Source: Paenibacillus solani (GTDB lineage Bacteria; Bacillota; Bacilli; Paenibacillales; Paenibacillaceae). Taken from it: DNA of 64,000 nt. The notes beneath the pieces were generated by a model. It worked only from the letters and a program-made list of their open reading frames with translations. It ran no database searches and had not been told where the DNA came from. The stretch covers positions 1,087,895 to 1,151,894 of the forward strand of contig NZ_LIUT01000001.1 of the NCBI RefSeq assembly GCF_001277345.1, in the 5' to 3' direction. The position numbers and the translations under genes were made by a program. Every line of letters begins with the position of its first letter. Position 1 is the stretch's first letter. Below, piece after piece: positions 17,883-26,332 of this stretch.

Positions 17883-19661
17883 TTGAGTAAGCGTTCTTTG
17901 AATGGAACAGAATTTACCGCTATGGTTCTAGCCGGAGCGGAGCAGCTGCAGAAGCATGCAGAACACGTCAATTCCCTTAATGTATTCCCGGTGCCGGACG
18001 GCGACACGGGGACTAACATGAATTTGACGATGACTGCAGGAGTGGCAGAACTGAAGAATAAGTTTACGGAGTCGATCGGGCACAGTGCAGGTGTGCTGTC
18101 CAAAGGACTTCTAATGGGAGCCAGAGGGAACTCCGGGGTTATTCTATCCCAGTTGTTTCGTGGTTTTAGCCGATATGCGGCACCTTATACAGAACTTAAT
18201 TCACATCAATTTGCCGCAGCCTTGCAGACGGGCGTGGAAGCTGCTTATAAAGCTGTCGTCAAACCTGTGGAGGGTACAATTCTTACTGTGGCCAAAGAAG
18301 CGGCCAAGCATGCTGTTTATTATTCCCGACGCAGCAACGATATCGTAGAGCTGATGGAACAGGTATTAGCCAAAGCGAAGGAGACGCTGTCCCAAACACC
18401 GGATATGCTTCCAGTCCTCAAGCAGGTTGGTGTCGTAGACTCCGGTGGTCAAGGATTGGTATATATTTATGAAGGTTTCTTGCAGGCATTAAGAACAGAT
18501 GCTCCGTCCGGATCGATTACGGTTGTGGAAGGACAAGCCGAACCTAGCACTACAGCCGTTGCCTCCCATACCGTCCCTGACTTCTCAGCGGTTCAAGCTC
18601 CGGCGTCTGCTCAATCCAGACTGTCTACGGAAGACATCGAATTCTTATATGATATGGAATTCTTTATCAACAGGCAGCTTGGTGGGGGAGCCGGTACGGA
18701 TTTTGATGAAGATAAGTTCCGGAAAGCGCTTGCAGTAAATGGTGATTCCATCATCGTCATTTCGGACGATGAGACCATCAAGGTGCATGTTCACTCCAAG
18801 GCTCCAGGCGAAGTATTGAACTTGGCCTTGTTGTATGGAGAGATTACGCAAATTCATATCTTGAATATGCGTGAGCAGCACCGCGATCTGCTTACAACCG
18901 GAATGGATATCGCTCCGATGCCTGAGTTGTTTGCGGATATCCCGGCAGAGACCGTGACACCGGAAGCACCAGCTGTTCCTCCGGCAGACGAAATCGCCGC
19001 ATACGGCTTTATCGCGGTATCGTCGGGGGAAGGAATTTCTGATATATTCAAAAGCCTGGGCGTCGATGTCGTTCTCTCCGGAGGTCAGACGATGAATCCG
19101 AGCACCGAGGACTTTGTTAACGCAATCTCTTCAATCTCGGCCCAGCAGATATACATTTTGCCGAATAACTCCAACATTGTGCTGGCTGCCCAGCAAGCTA
19201 GAGAGCTGCTCGAGGGTGAACGCAGTGTAATGGTCATTCCGAGCAAGACGATTCCTCAAGGGATCGCAGCGGCGTTTGCGTTCCAGGAAGACGAGAGCAC
19301 GGACGTGAATACCGACAACATGCTGGATGCTATCACGCGTGTTCAATCGGGTCAGGTGACCTACGCTGTCCGCGATACAACGATTGATGATCTGGAGATC
19401 AAGGCTGGTCAGTTCATTGGCATTCGGAACTCCAATATTGTTGCAGCGAATGCGGATCTGATCACGACTTCACAAGATCTGCTCGGTAAAATGCTGGAGT
19501 CCGGCGATGAAATCGTGACACTGCTTACCGGAGCGGATGCAACCGAAGATTCAACCAAAGCCCTTACGGAGTGGCTTGGCGAGCAATACCCTAATGCTGA
19601 GGTTGAAGTGCACTACGGAGGTCAGCCGATTTATTCCTATTTGTTCTCTGTTGAAGCTTGA
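17883..19661 (+). CDS. fakA: Fatty acid kinase catalytic subunit FakA (DAK2/YloV family)
   Basis: Kinase that phosphorylates fatty acids held by a DegV/FakB partner, feeding exogenous acyl groups into phospholipids. The N-terminal DAK2 domain has PDGDTGTN (38-45), GARGNSGVILSQ and DSGGQG; a FakA middle domain with EFLYDMEFFI-type sequence follows from about 240, and the C-terminal DegV-like domain from about 380. About 592 residues. TTG at 17883 is chosen because AGGAAGGGG precedes it and homologues begin at this SKRSLNGTEF segment. A fakB-type gene lies immediately downstream. Confidence 0.88.
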   Translation: MSKRSLNGTEFTAMVLAGAEQLQKHAEHVNSLNVFPVPDGDTGTNMNLTMTAGVAELKNKFTESIGHSAGVLSKGLLMGARGNSGVILSQLFRGFSRYAAPYTELNSHQFAAALQTGVEAAYKAVVKPVEGTILTVAKEAAKHAVYYSRRSNDIVELMEQVLAKAKETLSQTPDMLPVLKQVGVVDSGGQGLVYIYEGFLQALRTDAPSGSITVVEGQAEPSTTAVASHTVPDFSAVQAPASAQSRLSTEDIEFLYDMEFFINRQLGGGAGTDFDEDKFRKALAVNGDSIIVISDDETIKVHVHSKAPGEVLNLALLYGEITQIHILNMREQHRDLLTTGMDIAPMPELFADIPAETVTPEAPAVPPADEIAAYGFIAVSSGEGISDIFKSLGVDVVLSGGQTMNPSTEDFVNAISSISAQQIYILPNNSNIVLAAQQARELLEGERSVMVIPSKTIPQGIAAAFAFQEDESTDVNTDNMLDAITRVQSGQVTYAVRDTTIDDLEIKAGQFIGIRNSNIVAANADLITTSQDLLGKMLESGDEIVTLLTGADATEDSTKALTEWLGEQYPNAEVEVHYGGQPIYSYLFSVEA

Positions 19662-19765
19662 TCTAGATATAGAGTGGACTTCCGGTATAGGTGATCTAAG
19701 TACTGTGAAAGTATTTGTATAATGCTTGCATATTAACTAGGGTTCGTTTATTAGGAGGAGTTCCG

Positions 19766-20623
19766 GTGAATAAGACCGTTATTGTGACAGACAGCACAGC
19801 GGATATTCCGGCAGACCTGGTGAAGCAACACAACATTCATATTGTGCCGCTGAGACTTATGTTTGGGGAAGATACGTATTTGGACGGAGTCGAAATCACT
19901 CCGGGAGAGTTCTATAAGAAGCTGGTGCAATCACCCCAGCTTCCGACAACGTCCCAGCCTTCACCTGCAGATTTTGTAGCTGTGTATGAGACCATTCTGC
20001 AGCAGCATCCAGGATGCTCCATTGTGTCCATTCACATCTCATCAGGGATGAGCGGGACATATCAGTCCGCACTGCTAGCCACCTCTCTTATCGAAGGCGA
20101 AGCGGATATTACCGTATGGGACTCCAAGTCAGCTTCCTACGGTTTCGGGCTGTTCGTTGTCCATGCAGCCAAGCTGGCACAGGAAGGAGCCGCTTCCTCC
20201 GATATTATCTCGTCACTAGAGGAGCTGCGTTCCAAGCGTCGCTTGTACTTCCTGGTTGATACGCTGGAATATTTGCAAAAAGGCGGCCGGATCGGCAAGG
20301 CTTCGGCTGCGCTGGGTACGCTGTTAAACATTAAGCCGATCCTGTCCATTGACGATGAAGGAATCATATTTCCGGTAGATAAGGTCCGGGGTCGCAAGAA
20401 AGCGACAGCCAAAATGATAGAGCTGTTTCGACAGGACTTGTCCGGTGTGAATAAAATTAAAGTAGCTGTGGGTCATACAGCCGATCCTGCTCAGGTTGAG
20501 GATTTTCTGCAGCAGCTGTCCGCTGTGTTTACGATCGAGGAGACAGTGTACTCCGAGATCGGTCCGGTTATCGGTACACATGTGGGACCGGGAACCATTG
20601 CAGCATATATATGGCCTGCTTAA
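19766..20623 (+). CDS. DegV-family fatty-acid-binding protein (FakB type)
   Basis: DegV proteins bind one fatty acid and present it to FakA. Typical elements: VTDSTADIP at the N-terminus, the HISSGMSGTYQSA ligand-binding serine segment, LEYLQKGGRIGK and the C-terminal GTHVGPGTIA. 285 residues. GTG at 19766 is chosen because TAGGAGGAG precedes it. It lies 104 bases after fakA, in the place where B. subtilis has sdaAB-sdaAA, so kinase and carrier are probably made together. Which of several possible FakB types this is cannot be told from sequence alone. Confidence 0.85.
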   Translation: MNKTVIVTDSTADIPADLVKQHNIHIVPLRLMFGEDTYLDGVEITPGEFYKKLVQSPQLPTTSQPSPADFVAVYETILQQHPGCSIVSIHISSGMSGTYQSALLATSLIEGEADITVWDSKSASYGFGLFVVHAAKLAQEGAASSDIISSLEELRSKRRLYFLVDTLEYLQKGGRIGKASAALGTLLNIKPILSIDDEGIIFPVDKVRGRKKATAKMIELFRQDLSGVNKIKVAVGHTADPAQVEDFLQQLSAVFTIEETVYSEIGPVIGTHVGPGTIAAYIWPA

Positions 20624-20637
20624 GTGAGGTAGATGAT

Positions 20638-22689
20638 ATGAGTCTCAAACTCGATCAAATATCCGTCAGACAGATCAACGGCGTGAGCGCCCTGAAAGAG
20701 GGGGAGCTTCACGCCTTTGGCGTCTCTACGGTCAAGGATCTTTTGGAATATTACCCCTTCCGATATGAGGATTACCGGCTTCGTTCCTTAAGCGAAGTCA
20801 AGGATGGGGACAGAATCACCATTCAAGCCAAGATCGCCAGTGTCCCTGTACTGCAGCGTTATGGGCGCAAATCCCGCTTAACCTGCAAAATGCTGGCGGA
20901 AACTTGGATGTTCACTGCAACCTGGTTTAACCGGCATTTTCTTAAAGACCAGCTTACAGCTGGCCGGGAGATCGTGCTGACAGGCAAGTGGGATCAGCGC
21001 AGAATGCAGCTTACGGTGTCCGAATCCGAATTCCCGGATAAGGGAGCCTTTCGCAGCGGTACACTGCAGCCGGTGTATTCCATCGGCGGAAAGATTACGC
21101 AATCCTGGATTCGAAAAACGATGGGACAAGCACTGGAACAATACGGGGAGATGATCCCGGAAATACTTCCGCAATCCCTCTTACGGAAGTATGATCTGAT
21201 GCCACGAAAGGCAGCAATCATGACGATCCACCAGCCTGTCGATTCCAGAGAGGGTCAAGAAGGACGGCGCCGAATGGTATATGAGGAGCTATTCTTGTTC
21301 CAACTGAAAATGCAGGCATTTAGGGCACTGAACCGGGGGCGGATGGACGGTGTTGTCCATACAGCGGATAATACAACGATCCGGGAGTTTGTGCGCAGCT
21401 TTCCGTTTGAGTTAACCGATGCGCAGAAGCGAGTAGAGCTTGAGATCTTGCATGATATGCGTTCTCCTTACTGCATGAATCGTTTGCTCCAGGGTGATGT
21501 CGGTTCGGGGAAAACGATTGTTGCCGCCATAGCTCTGTTTACAACCGTGCGGTCGGGATTTCAGGGGGCACTGATGGTGCCGACAGAAATTCTTGCAGAG
21601 CAGCATATGCGTTCCTTGCAGAAGCTGTTTGAGCCCTTCGGCATTACAGTTGGGCTCTTGACAGGGAGTGTAACAGGAAAGAGGAGAAAAGAACTGCTGG
21701 CTTCCTTACAGATGGGACTGACGGACGTAGTCGTCGGCACCCATGCCCTGATTCAGGATGATGTGTACTTCAGGGAGCTGGGGCTGGTCGTGACGGATGA
21801 ACAGCACCGCTTCGGTGTGAATCAGCGGAGCGTACTCCGACGCAAGGGCTATAACCCGGACGTGCTCACGATGACAGCAACGCCGATCCCACGGACGCTC
21901 GCCATTACCGCTTTCGGTGATATGGACGTATCTACGCTGTCGGAGCGTCCTAAAGGGCGCATTCCCATTACGACCTATTGGGTTAAACATGAGCTTATGG
22001 ACCGTGTGCTTGGGTTTATATCTCGGGAAGTGGATCAGGGGCGGCAGGCATATCTGATCGCTCCATTGATTGAAGAGTCGGATAAATTAGATGTACAGAA
22101 TGCCATTGATCTGCATGTCCAAATGCAGCAGGCTTTTCCTAAGTATGCTGTCGGGCTCCTGCACGGCCGTATGACGCCTGCCGAGAAGGATGAAGTGATG
22201 CGGAAATTTTATAATAATGAAGTTCAGCTGCTGATATCCACCACGGTTGTTGAGGTCGGTGTAGACGTGCCGAATGCAACTTTGATGATAATTATGGACG
22301 CCGACCGTTTTGGTCTCTCGCAGCTGCACCAGCTGCGAGGCCGGGTAGGCCGGGGACAGCACGCTTCCTATTGTGTGCTCGTAGCCGATCCAAAATCGGA
22401 GGTAGGCCAGGAGCGGATGCAGGTCATGACGGATACTGAGGATGGTTTTGAGGTGTCACGGCGGGATTTGGAACTGCGGGGACCTGGCGACTTCTTCGGC
22501 ACGAAGCAGAGCGGCCTGCCAGAGTTTCGGCTGGCCGATATGGTCGCCGACTTCAAAGTAGTGGAAGAGGCCAGAGGCGATGCTGCAGCTCTAGTCAGCG
22601 ACAGCTCCTTCTGGACATCGCCGGAGTATCAACCGCTGCGTGATTATTTGCAGCAGGAGAAGATATTCCAGGGCGATATAATGGATTAA
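20638..22689 (+). CDS. recG: ATP-dependent DNA helicase RecG
   Basis: Helicase that reverses stalled forks and processes Holliday junctions. N-terminal wedge/OB domain (about 60-170), Walker A GDVGSGKT, DEQH box in VTDEQHRFG, and later helicase motifs including TATPIPRTLA, STTVVEVGVDVPNA and QLRGRVGRG. 683 residues, typical. ATG at 20638 has AGTGAGGT upstream and lies 14 bases after the DegV gene; a frame start at 20611 would overlap that gene. Confidence 0.95.
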   Translation: MSLKLDQISVRQINGVSALKEGELHAFGVSTVKDLLEYYPFRYEDYRLRSLSEVKDGDRITIQAKIASVPVLQRYGRKSRLTCKMLAETWMFTATWFNRHFLKDQLTAGREIVLTGKWDQRRMQLTVSESEFPDKGAFRSGTLQPVYSIGGKITQSWIRKTMGQALEQYGEMIPEILPQSLLRKYDLMPRKAAIMTIHQPVDSREGQEGRRRMVYEELFLFQLKMQAFRALNRGRMDGVVHTADNTTIREFVRSFPFELTDAQKRVELEILHDMRSPYCMNRLLQGDVGSGKTIVAAIALFTTVRSGFQGALMVPTEILAEQHMRSLQKLFEPFGITVGLLTGSVTGKRRKELLASLQMGLTDVVVGTHALIQDDVYFRELGLVVTDEQHRFGVNQRSVLRRKGYNPDVLTMTATPIPRTLAITAFGDMDVSTLSERPKGRIPITTYWVKHELMDRVLGFISREVDQGRQAYLIAPLIEESDKLDVQNAIDLHVQMQQAFPKYAVGLLHGRMTPAEKDEVMRKFYNNEVQLLISTTVVEVGVDVPNATLMIIMDADRFGLSQLHQLRGRVGRGQHASYCVLVADPKSEVGQERMQVMTDTEDGFEVSRRDLELRGPGDFFGTKQSGLPEFRLADMVADFKVVEEARGDAAALVSDSSFWTSPEYQPLRDYLQQEKIFQGDIMD

Positions 22690-22759
22690 GGCCGACCAAG
22701 TAAATGGTTAGCACAATGGACAGACCTTCGTCATATACTCAAAAAGGGCAGGAGCCATT

Positions 22760-23068
22760 ATGACTGGAGGTGCTTTAGAATTGGGTTATCAGCAATACGG
22801 AATTAGTCCGCAGCTTGTGGAGCGCATCAAGCTAAAAATGAAAAATCCGGTAATCAAGGATAGAATCAAGGGGCTGACTCAGGGGTTGACCAAAGCGGAT
22901 CTTCAAAACAGCACAAAAGTGCACCAGTTGATCCGAACGGCGAGTGGCATACTGAATGAGAAGCTGAGCTCCACCCAGGAGCAGCAGATGGTTCAATTCG
23001 TGCTGGCACAGCGTATTGATCCGAACAATACCTTTCATTTGATCAAGCTGTGGGGAATGTTCCGTTAA
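22760..23068 (+). CDS. SpoVIF-like sporulation protein
   Basis: 102-residue mainly helical protein. The central part (KNPVIKDRIKGL, then VHQLIRTASGILNEKLSSTQEQQMV) resembles the SpoVIF family (B. subtilis YjcC) required for spore coat assembly, but I judge this by pattern only. GCAGGAGCC precedes the ATG. It lies 70 bases after recG and ends at a terminator shared with the convergent SRAP gene. If not SpoVIF it is an unassigned small soluble protein. Confidence 0.6.
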   Translation: MTGGALELGYQQYGISPQLVERIKLKMKNPVIKDRIKGLTQGLTKADLQNSTKVHQLIRTASGILNEKLSSTQEQQMVQFVLAQRIDPNNTFHLIKLWGMFR

Positions 23069-23105
23069 CATGGGATGACAGCTAGATGGAATACAAGCAT
23101 AGAAG

Positions 23106-23150
23106 AAGCCCCTCTCCGGAGCGTTTTTCCTTGTGAGCAGGGGCTTTTTA
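23106..23150. terminator. Convergent terminator
   Basis: AAGCCCCT (23106-23113) pairs with AGGGGCTT (23139-23146), with a T run to 23149. It lies between the ends of the spoVIF-like gene and the minus-strand SRAP gene and can serve both. Confidence 0.7.
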
Positions 23151-23166
23151 TATGGATGCGAAAGCT

Positions 23167-23877
23167 TTAATTATTGCTTGTAATGGAGCGGATGCAATCT
23201 TCTGTGTCATGTTTAACGGAATTTACGATTGTACTCACGGGCACCGCCTGCATGTCTTCTACTGGGTAAGGCTTCAGCAGCTCCTTAAGGGATTGCAGAT
23301 GGGAAGAACTGCTCTGATGGGAACCCGAAGACGTCTGCCGTTCAAGCCAGAGCGCTTCATCAGCGGGTCTTAGAATAACCGGCATCCGGTTATGAATAGG
23401 CGCCATGAGTGCATTGGGCTCCGTGGTAATAATAGTGCAGGTGCTGATCTTCTCGCCGCTTGGCGTGATCCACGTGTCATACAGACCTGCCATGCTGAAT
23501 ATTTCGCCACTTATCAAACCAATGCGAAAGGGCTGCTTGCTAGTGCCGTTTTTTTGCCATTCGTAAAAACCGTCGGCAGGAATGAGGCATCTTTTTCGAT
23601 AAAAGGGTATCCTAAAGGCAGGCTTGTCTTCCAGTGTTTCACTGCGGGCATTAATCATCTTGGCTCCCGCGGAAGAATCCTTGGCCCAGGATGGGACAAG
23701 CCCCCATTGGAGCTGCCCGATCCGGTTCGTGCTCCCATCATGGATAACCGCTGTTACCATCTGGGTAGGTGCGATATTGTAACGAGGGATGTGAAACGGA
23801 GAGACTGACTCGGGGTCGATCAAATACCTAGTCATGAGCTCTTCCCAAGTAACCGTAAGTGTAAAACGTCCGCACAT
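23167..23877 (-). CDS. SOS response-associated peptidase family protein (SRAP/HMCES/YedK)
   Basis: SRAP proteins crosslink covalently to abasic sites in single-stranded DNA through Cys2 and shield them. The invariant MCGRF start gives Cys2 after methionine removal; YNIAPTQ, WGLVPSWAKD, INARSETL, CLIPADGFYEWQ and HNRMPVIL (active-site His) follow in order. 236 residues, the usual size. AGGAGGCGT precedes the ATG. No LexA box is visible in its upstream 200 bases despite the family name. Confidence 0.92.
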   Translation of the reverse strand: MCGRFTLTVTWEELMTRYLIDPESVSPFHIPRYNIAPTQMVTAVIHDGSTNRIGQLQWGLVPSWAKDSSAGAKMINARSETLEDKPAFRIPFYRKRCLIPADGFYEWQKNGTSKQPFRIGLISGEIFSMAGLYDTWITPSGEKISTCTIITTEPNALMAPIHNRMPVILRPADEALWLERQTSSGSHQSSSSHLQSLKELLKPYPVEDMQAVPVSTIVNSVKHDTEDCIRSITSNN

Positions 23878-24031
23878 GGTTTACGCCTCCTGTGTTGATA
23901 TTGTTATGATGTCATTTGTTGAATCGTTCATCTGCTTCATAATGATGTACTGGTTCAAGCAAGAATGGTCCATTGAAGGTTTACAGATTATTTGTGTTTG
24001 AGTATATCAAATATTGCACAACTTACCAAAA

Positions 24032-24054
24032 GGTTCAGCGTTAAACGCTGAGCC
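24032..24054 (+). promoter_or_regulatory. Hairpin just before the purine permease ribosome site
   Basis: GGTTCAGCG-TTAAA-CGCTGAGCC forms a nine-pair stem (one G-U) ending about 12 bases before the GGAGGA site at 24067. There is no T run, so it is not a plain terminator, and the purine riboswitch core is not present upstream. It may affect translation or mRNA stability. Confidence 0.5.
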
Positions 24055-24079
24055 AAGCAATTGGATTGGAGGATTATTC

Positions 24080-25381
24080 GTGTTTGATTTAAAAGCTAAC
24101 GGTACTTCAGTCAAAACTGAAGTTGTTGCCGGGACCACGACATTTTTTACGATGGCTTATGTAACTGTCGTGAATCCGCTTATTCTATCACAAGCGGGCG
24201 TGCCTTTTGAGCAGAGCTTTACGGCCACAATCATTGCCGCTGTAATTGGTACGCTTCTGATGGGGCTCGTAGCTCGTTACCCGATCGCGGTAGCGCCGGG
24301 GATGGGCTTGAACGCCTACTTCACTTATTCTGTTGTACAAGGTCATGAGGGGCTCGGGTACATTGAAGCCTTTTCGGCTGTCTTTATAGCGGGCATTCTG
24401 TTTCTGGTGTTATCGATGACTTCGCTGCGGCGAAGGCTGATCGAGATGATTCCAGCGAATCTGAAGCATGCAATCACCGTGGGAATCGGCCTGTTTATTG
24501 CTTTTATCGGTCTGCGGATGAGCGGTATTATCACAGCACATCCTGATAATCTGGTAGCGCTCGGCGATCTTCACCAGCCATCGGCTGTGCTTGCATTAGT
24601 GGGTCTGGCTGTTACGCTTGTCCTCCTATCCCGCGATGTGAAAGGTGCCTTGTTCATCGGCATGATCATTACCGGAATTATCGCATACTTTGCCGACATG
24701 CTGTCCTTTTCAAACGGAGTTATGTCGGTTCCGACGCTACCTGAAGGCATTCTGGTATGGAATCCGATTACAGCAGCCTCCGATGTGATCGGCCATAGTC
24801 TCTATGCTGTTGTGTTCTCGTTCCTGCTGGTGACACTCTTCGATACGACGGGTACAGTCGTTGGCGTGGCTGAGCAGGCAGGGCTGATGAAGGATAACAA
24901 GCTACCCCGCGCGGAGCGGGCCATGCTGTCCGATTCAGTTGCAACAGTGGCTGGAGCCATGGTCGGGACAAGCCCGACTACTGCATATGTAGAATCCGCG
25001 GCTGGTGTCGGTGCCGGAGGCCGGACAGGCTTGACATCGGTTGTCGTTGCCGGGCTGTTCGTGGTTGCTGCCTTCTTCAGCCCGCTGATCGGTGCGGTTG
25101 CCGGACTGTCTGCCATCACGGCACCTTCCTTGATCGTAGTGGGGTGCCTTATGCTGAGCAATGTTCGTCATATCCAATGGAATGACTTCGATGAGGCGTT
25201 CCCTGCGTTTCTCGTGATTTTGACCATGCCGCTCACGTCCAGTATTGCGACAGGGATCGCACTCGGCTTTATTTCCTACCCGCTCATGAAAATTGTGAAG
25301 GGTAACTGGAAGGCGGTTCATCCGTTGATGTATATCTTTGCGGTGCTGTTTGTACTCCAGCTTGTCTTTGTCCCGCATTAA
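24080..25381 (+). CDS. NCS2-family purine permease (guanine/hypoxanthine, PbuG type)
   Basis: Integral membrane transporter with about 12-14 hydrophobic segments. The family signatures VTVVNPLILSQAG, AVAPGMGLNAYF, and the second-repeat segment GTSPTTAYVESAAGVGAGGRTGLTSV match the AzgA-like guanine/hypoxanthine group. About 433 residues. GTG at 24080 is chosen because TTGGAGGA lies at the right distance and homologues begin with a short cytoplasmic segment before VKTEVVAGTTTF; a longer frame from 24014 runs through the leader hairpin. A strong terminator follows. Substrate within the purines is inferred from family. Confidence 0.88.
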   Translation: MFDLKANGTSVKTEVVAGTTTFFTMAYVTVVNPLILSQAGVPFEQSFTATIIAAVIGTLLMGLVARYPIAVAPGMGLNAYFTYSVVQGHEGLGYIEAFSAVFIAGILFLVLSMTSLRRRLIEMIPANLKHAITVGIGLFIAFIGLRMSGIITAHPDNLVALGDLHQPSAVLALVGLAVTLVLLSRDVKGALFIGMIITGIIAYFADMLSFSNGVMSVPTLPEGILVWNPITAASDVIGHSLYAVVFSFLLVTLFDTTGTVVGVAEQAGLMKDNKLPRAERAMLSDSVATVAGAMVGTSPTTAYVESAAGVGAGGRTGLTSVVVAGLFVVAAFFSPLIGAVAGLSAITAPSLIVVGCLMLSNVRHIQWNDFDEAFPAFLVILTMPLTSSIATGIALGFISYPLMKIVKGNWKAVHPLMYIFAVLFVLQLVFVPH

Positions 25382-25393
25382 TCGTAAGTGTAA

Positions 25394-25437
25394 AATCCCC
25401 AGCATGGTCCGAGTAGACCCTGCTGGGGATTTTTTTG
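25394..25437 (+). terminator. Strong intrinsic terminator after the purine permease
   Basis: AATCCCCAGCA pairs with TGCTGGGGATT, followed by seven T. Eleven perfect pairs. Confidence 0.9.
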
Positions 25438-25631
25438 TGGTGAAAAATTCAATTATGCCAGCCGGTTTGCATACTGCTCTCTGTGGGTACGATGGGTGGT
25501 TTTAGAGCATTCTAGGGCTGATCCGCTTGAAACGCTCAGAGTATTAGCGCAGGATGTGAGTTTGAGCTAGATTTATCGCATCTTTCTGAATACCTTGGTG
25601 ATTTTTTGCATGTATGCAGAACCTCGTCTAT

Positions 25632-25994
25632 TCAAAGCTGAACCTGTAACATTTCGGCTAAACGGATCTGGATATCGGCTCTCACATAATCCCACATGAG
25701 CTCCATGTCATGCTGGTAACTACGGCAGCGATAGTGGATGAGAATGGAGTGCTTCTGGCGCCGAGTTTCCAGAATGGCGATGCCGCGTGCACGGCAGCTT
25801 CGTTTGAGCTCGGCAAGCTTGGCAAATGTTATTTGCTGTACCGTCTGTAGATGAAACACATAATAATCGCTTACCCCCGCATGCTTCATGCTGCGAATAT
25901 CCCGTTCCAGCACATCCAGCAAAATCGGCAGAAGAACACAATCCTTCACGGACAGCAATTCTTCCTCTGTTTGGATCGGAGACGCAGATGTCAT
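25632..25994 (-). CDS. Small protein of unknown function under a LexA-box promoter
   Basis: 120 residues, mainly helical and soluble, with no signal peptide or membrane segment. It contains VLLPILLDVLERDI near the start, then a basic middle (KRSCRARG, ETRRQKH) and an aromatic stretch (HYRCRSYQHDMELMWDYV). Three cysteines. I do not recognise the family. AAGGAGG sits nine bases before the ATG. Upstream, TTGCAT and TATATA are spaced by 17 bases and that spacer is a perfect Gram-positive SOS box, so induction by DNA damage is the main functional clue. It stands alone, convergent with the purine permease. Confidence 0.75.
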   Translation of the reverse strand: MTSASPIQTEEELLSVKDCVLLPILLDVLERDIRSMKHAGVSDYYVFHLQTVQQITFAKLAELKRSCRARGIAILETRRQKHSILIHYRCRSYQHDMELMWDYVRADIQIRLAEMLQVQL

Positions 25995-26032
25995 TCGCTC
26001 ATGCCTCCTTGTCGTTCATCATATATTTCTTA

Positions 26033-26066
26033 ATTATTATATAACGAACGTACGTTCGTTATGCAA
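26033..26066 (-). promoter_or_regulatory. LexA-controlled promoter (perfect SOS box within the spacer)
   Basis: A perfect 22-bp palindrome spans 26041-26062; its core CGAACGTACGTTCG fits the Bacillus LexA/DinR consensus CGAACRNRYGTTYG. On the minus strand TTGCAT (26064-26059), a 17-base spacer and TATATA (26041-26036) form a good SigA promoter, and the box fills the spacer, an ideal place for repression. It drives the unknown gene ending at 25632. A TetR-type operator is the alternative reading. Confidence 0.8.
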
Positions 26067-26291
26067 CTGGTAAAAAGTACGCCCTTGGGGATCATGCCGC
26101 ACGGCTGTGTCAGGAAGTTTTAAGTTGTCTAAGGATATCCCATGAATTTGCACAGAAAGAAACGACTGTTCTTGTTAGGGGCGAAATCATGTATATGATT
26201 CATTGTTAGTATGATGGGGGTATGGAGCATGAAGAAGCAACCTATCAACTTTGAAGCCACGCTTCTGAAATGGCTAGACGTTCTTCCCGAA

Positions 26292-26302
26292 TATGCTATA
26301 AT
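26292..26302 (+). promoter_or_regulatory. Extended -10 promoter element for the DUF2207 gene
   Basis: TGC followed by TATAAT (26294-26302) is an extended -10 element 31 bases before the start at 26333. No good -35 is visible 17 bases upstream, which is usual for extended -10 promoters. It lies inside a 35-codon frame (26229-26336), so one of the two is likely not real. Confidence 0.45.
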
Positions 26303-26332
26303 TGGCTTTTTAGGAAATGGGAGGGTAACATC

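Noticed and set aside
23878-23960. LexA box in front of the SRAP gene
   Set aside because: GAACGATTC-like sequence is present but the GAAC-N4-GTTC pattern is not met.
26041-26062. Palindrome read as a TetR-type operator
   Set aside because: Possible, but its core fits the LexA consensus base for base and no TetR gene is nearby; LexA is the better reading.
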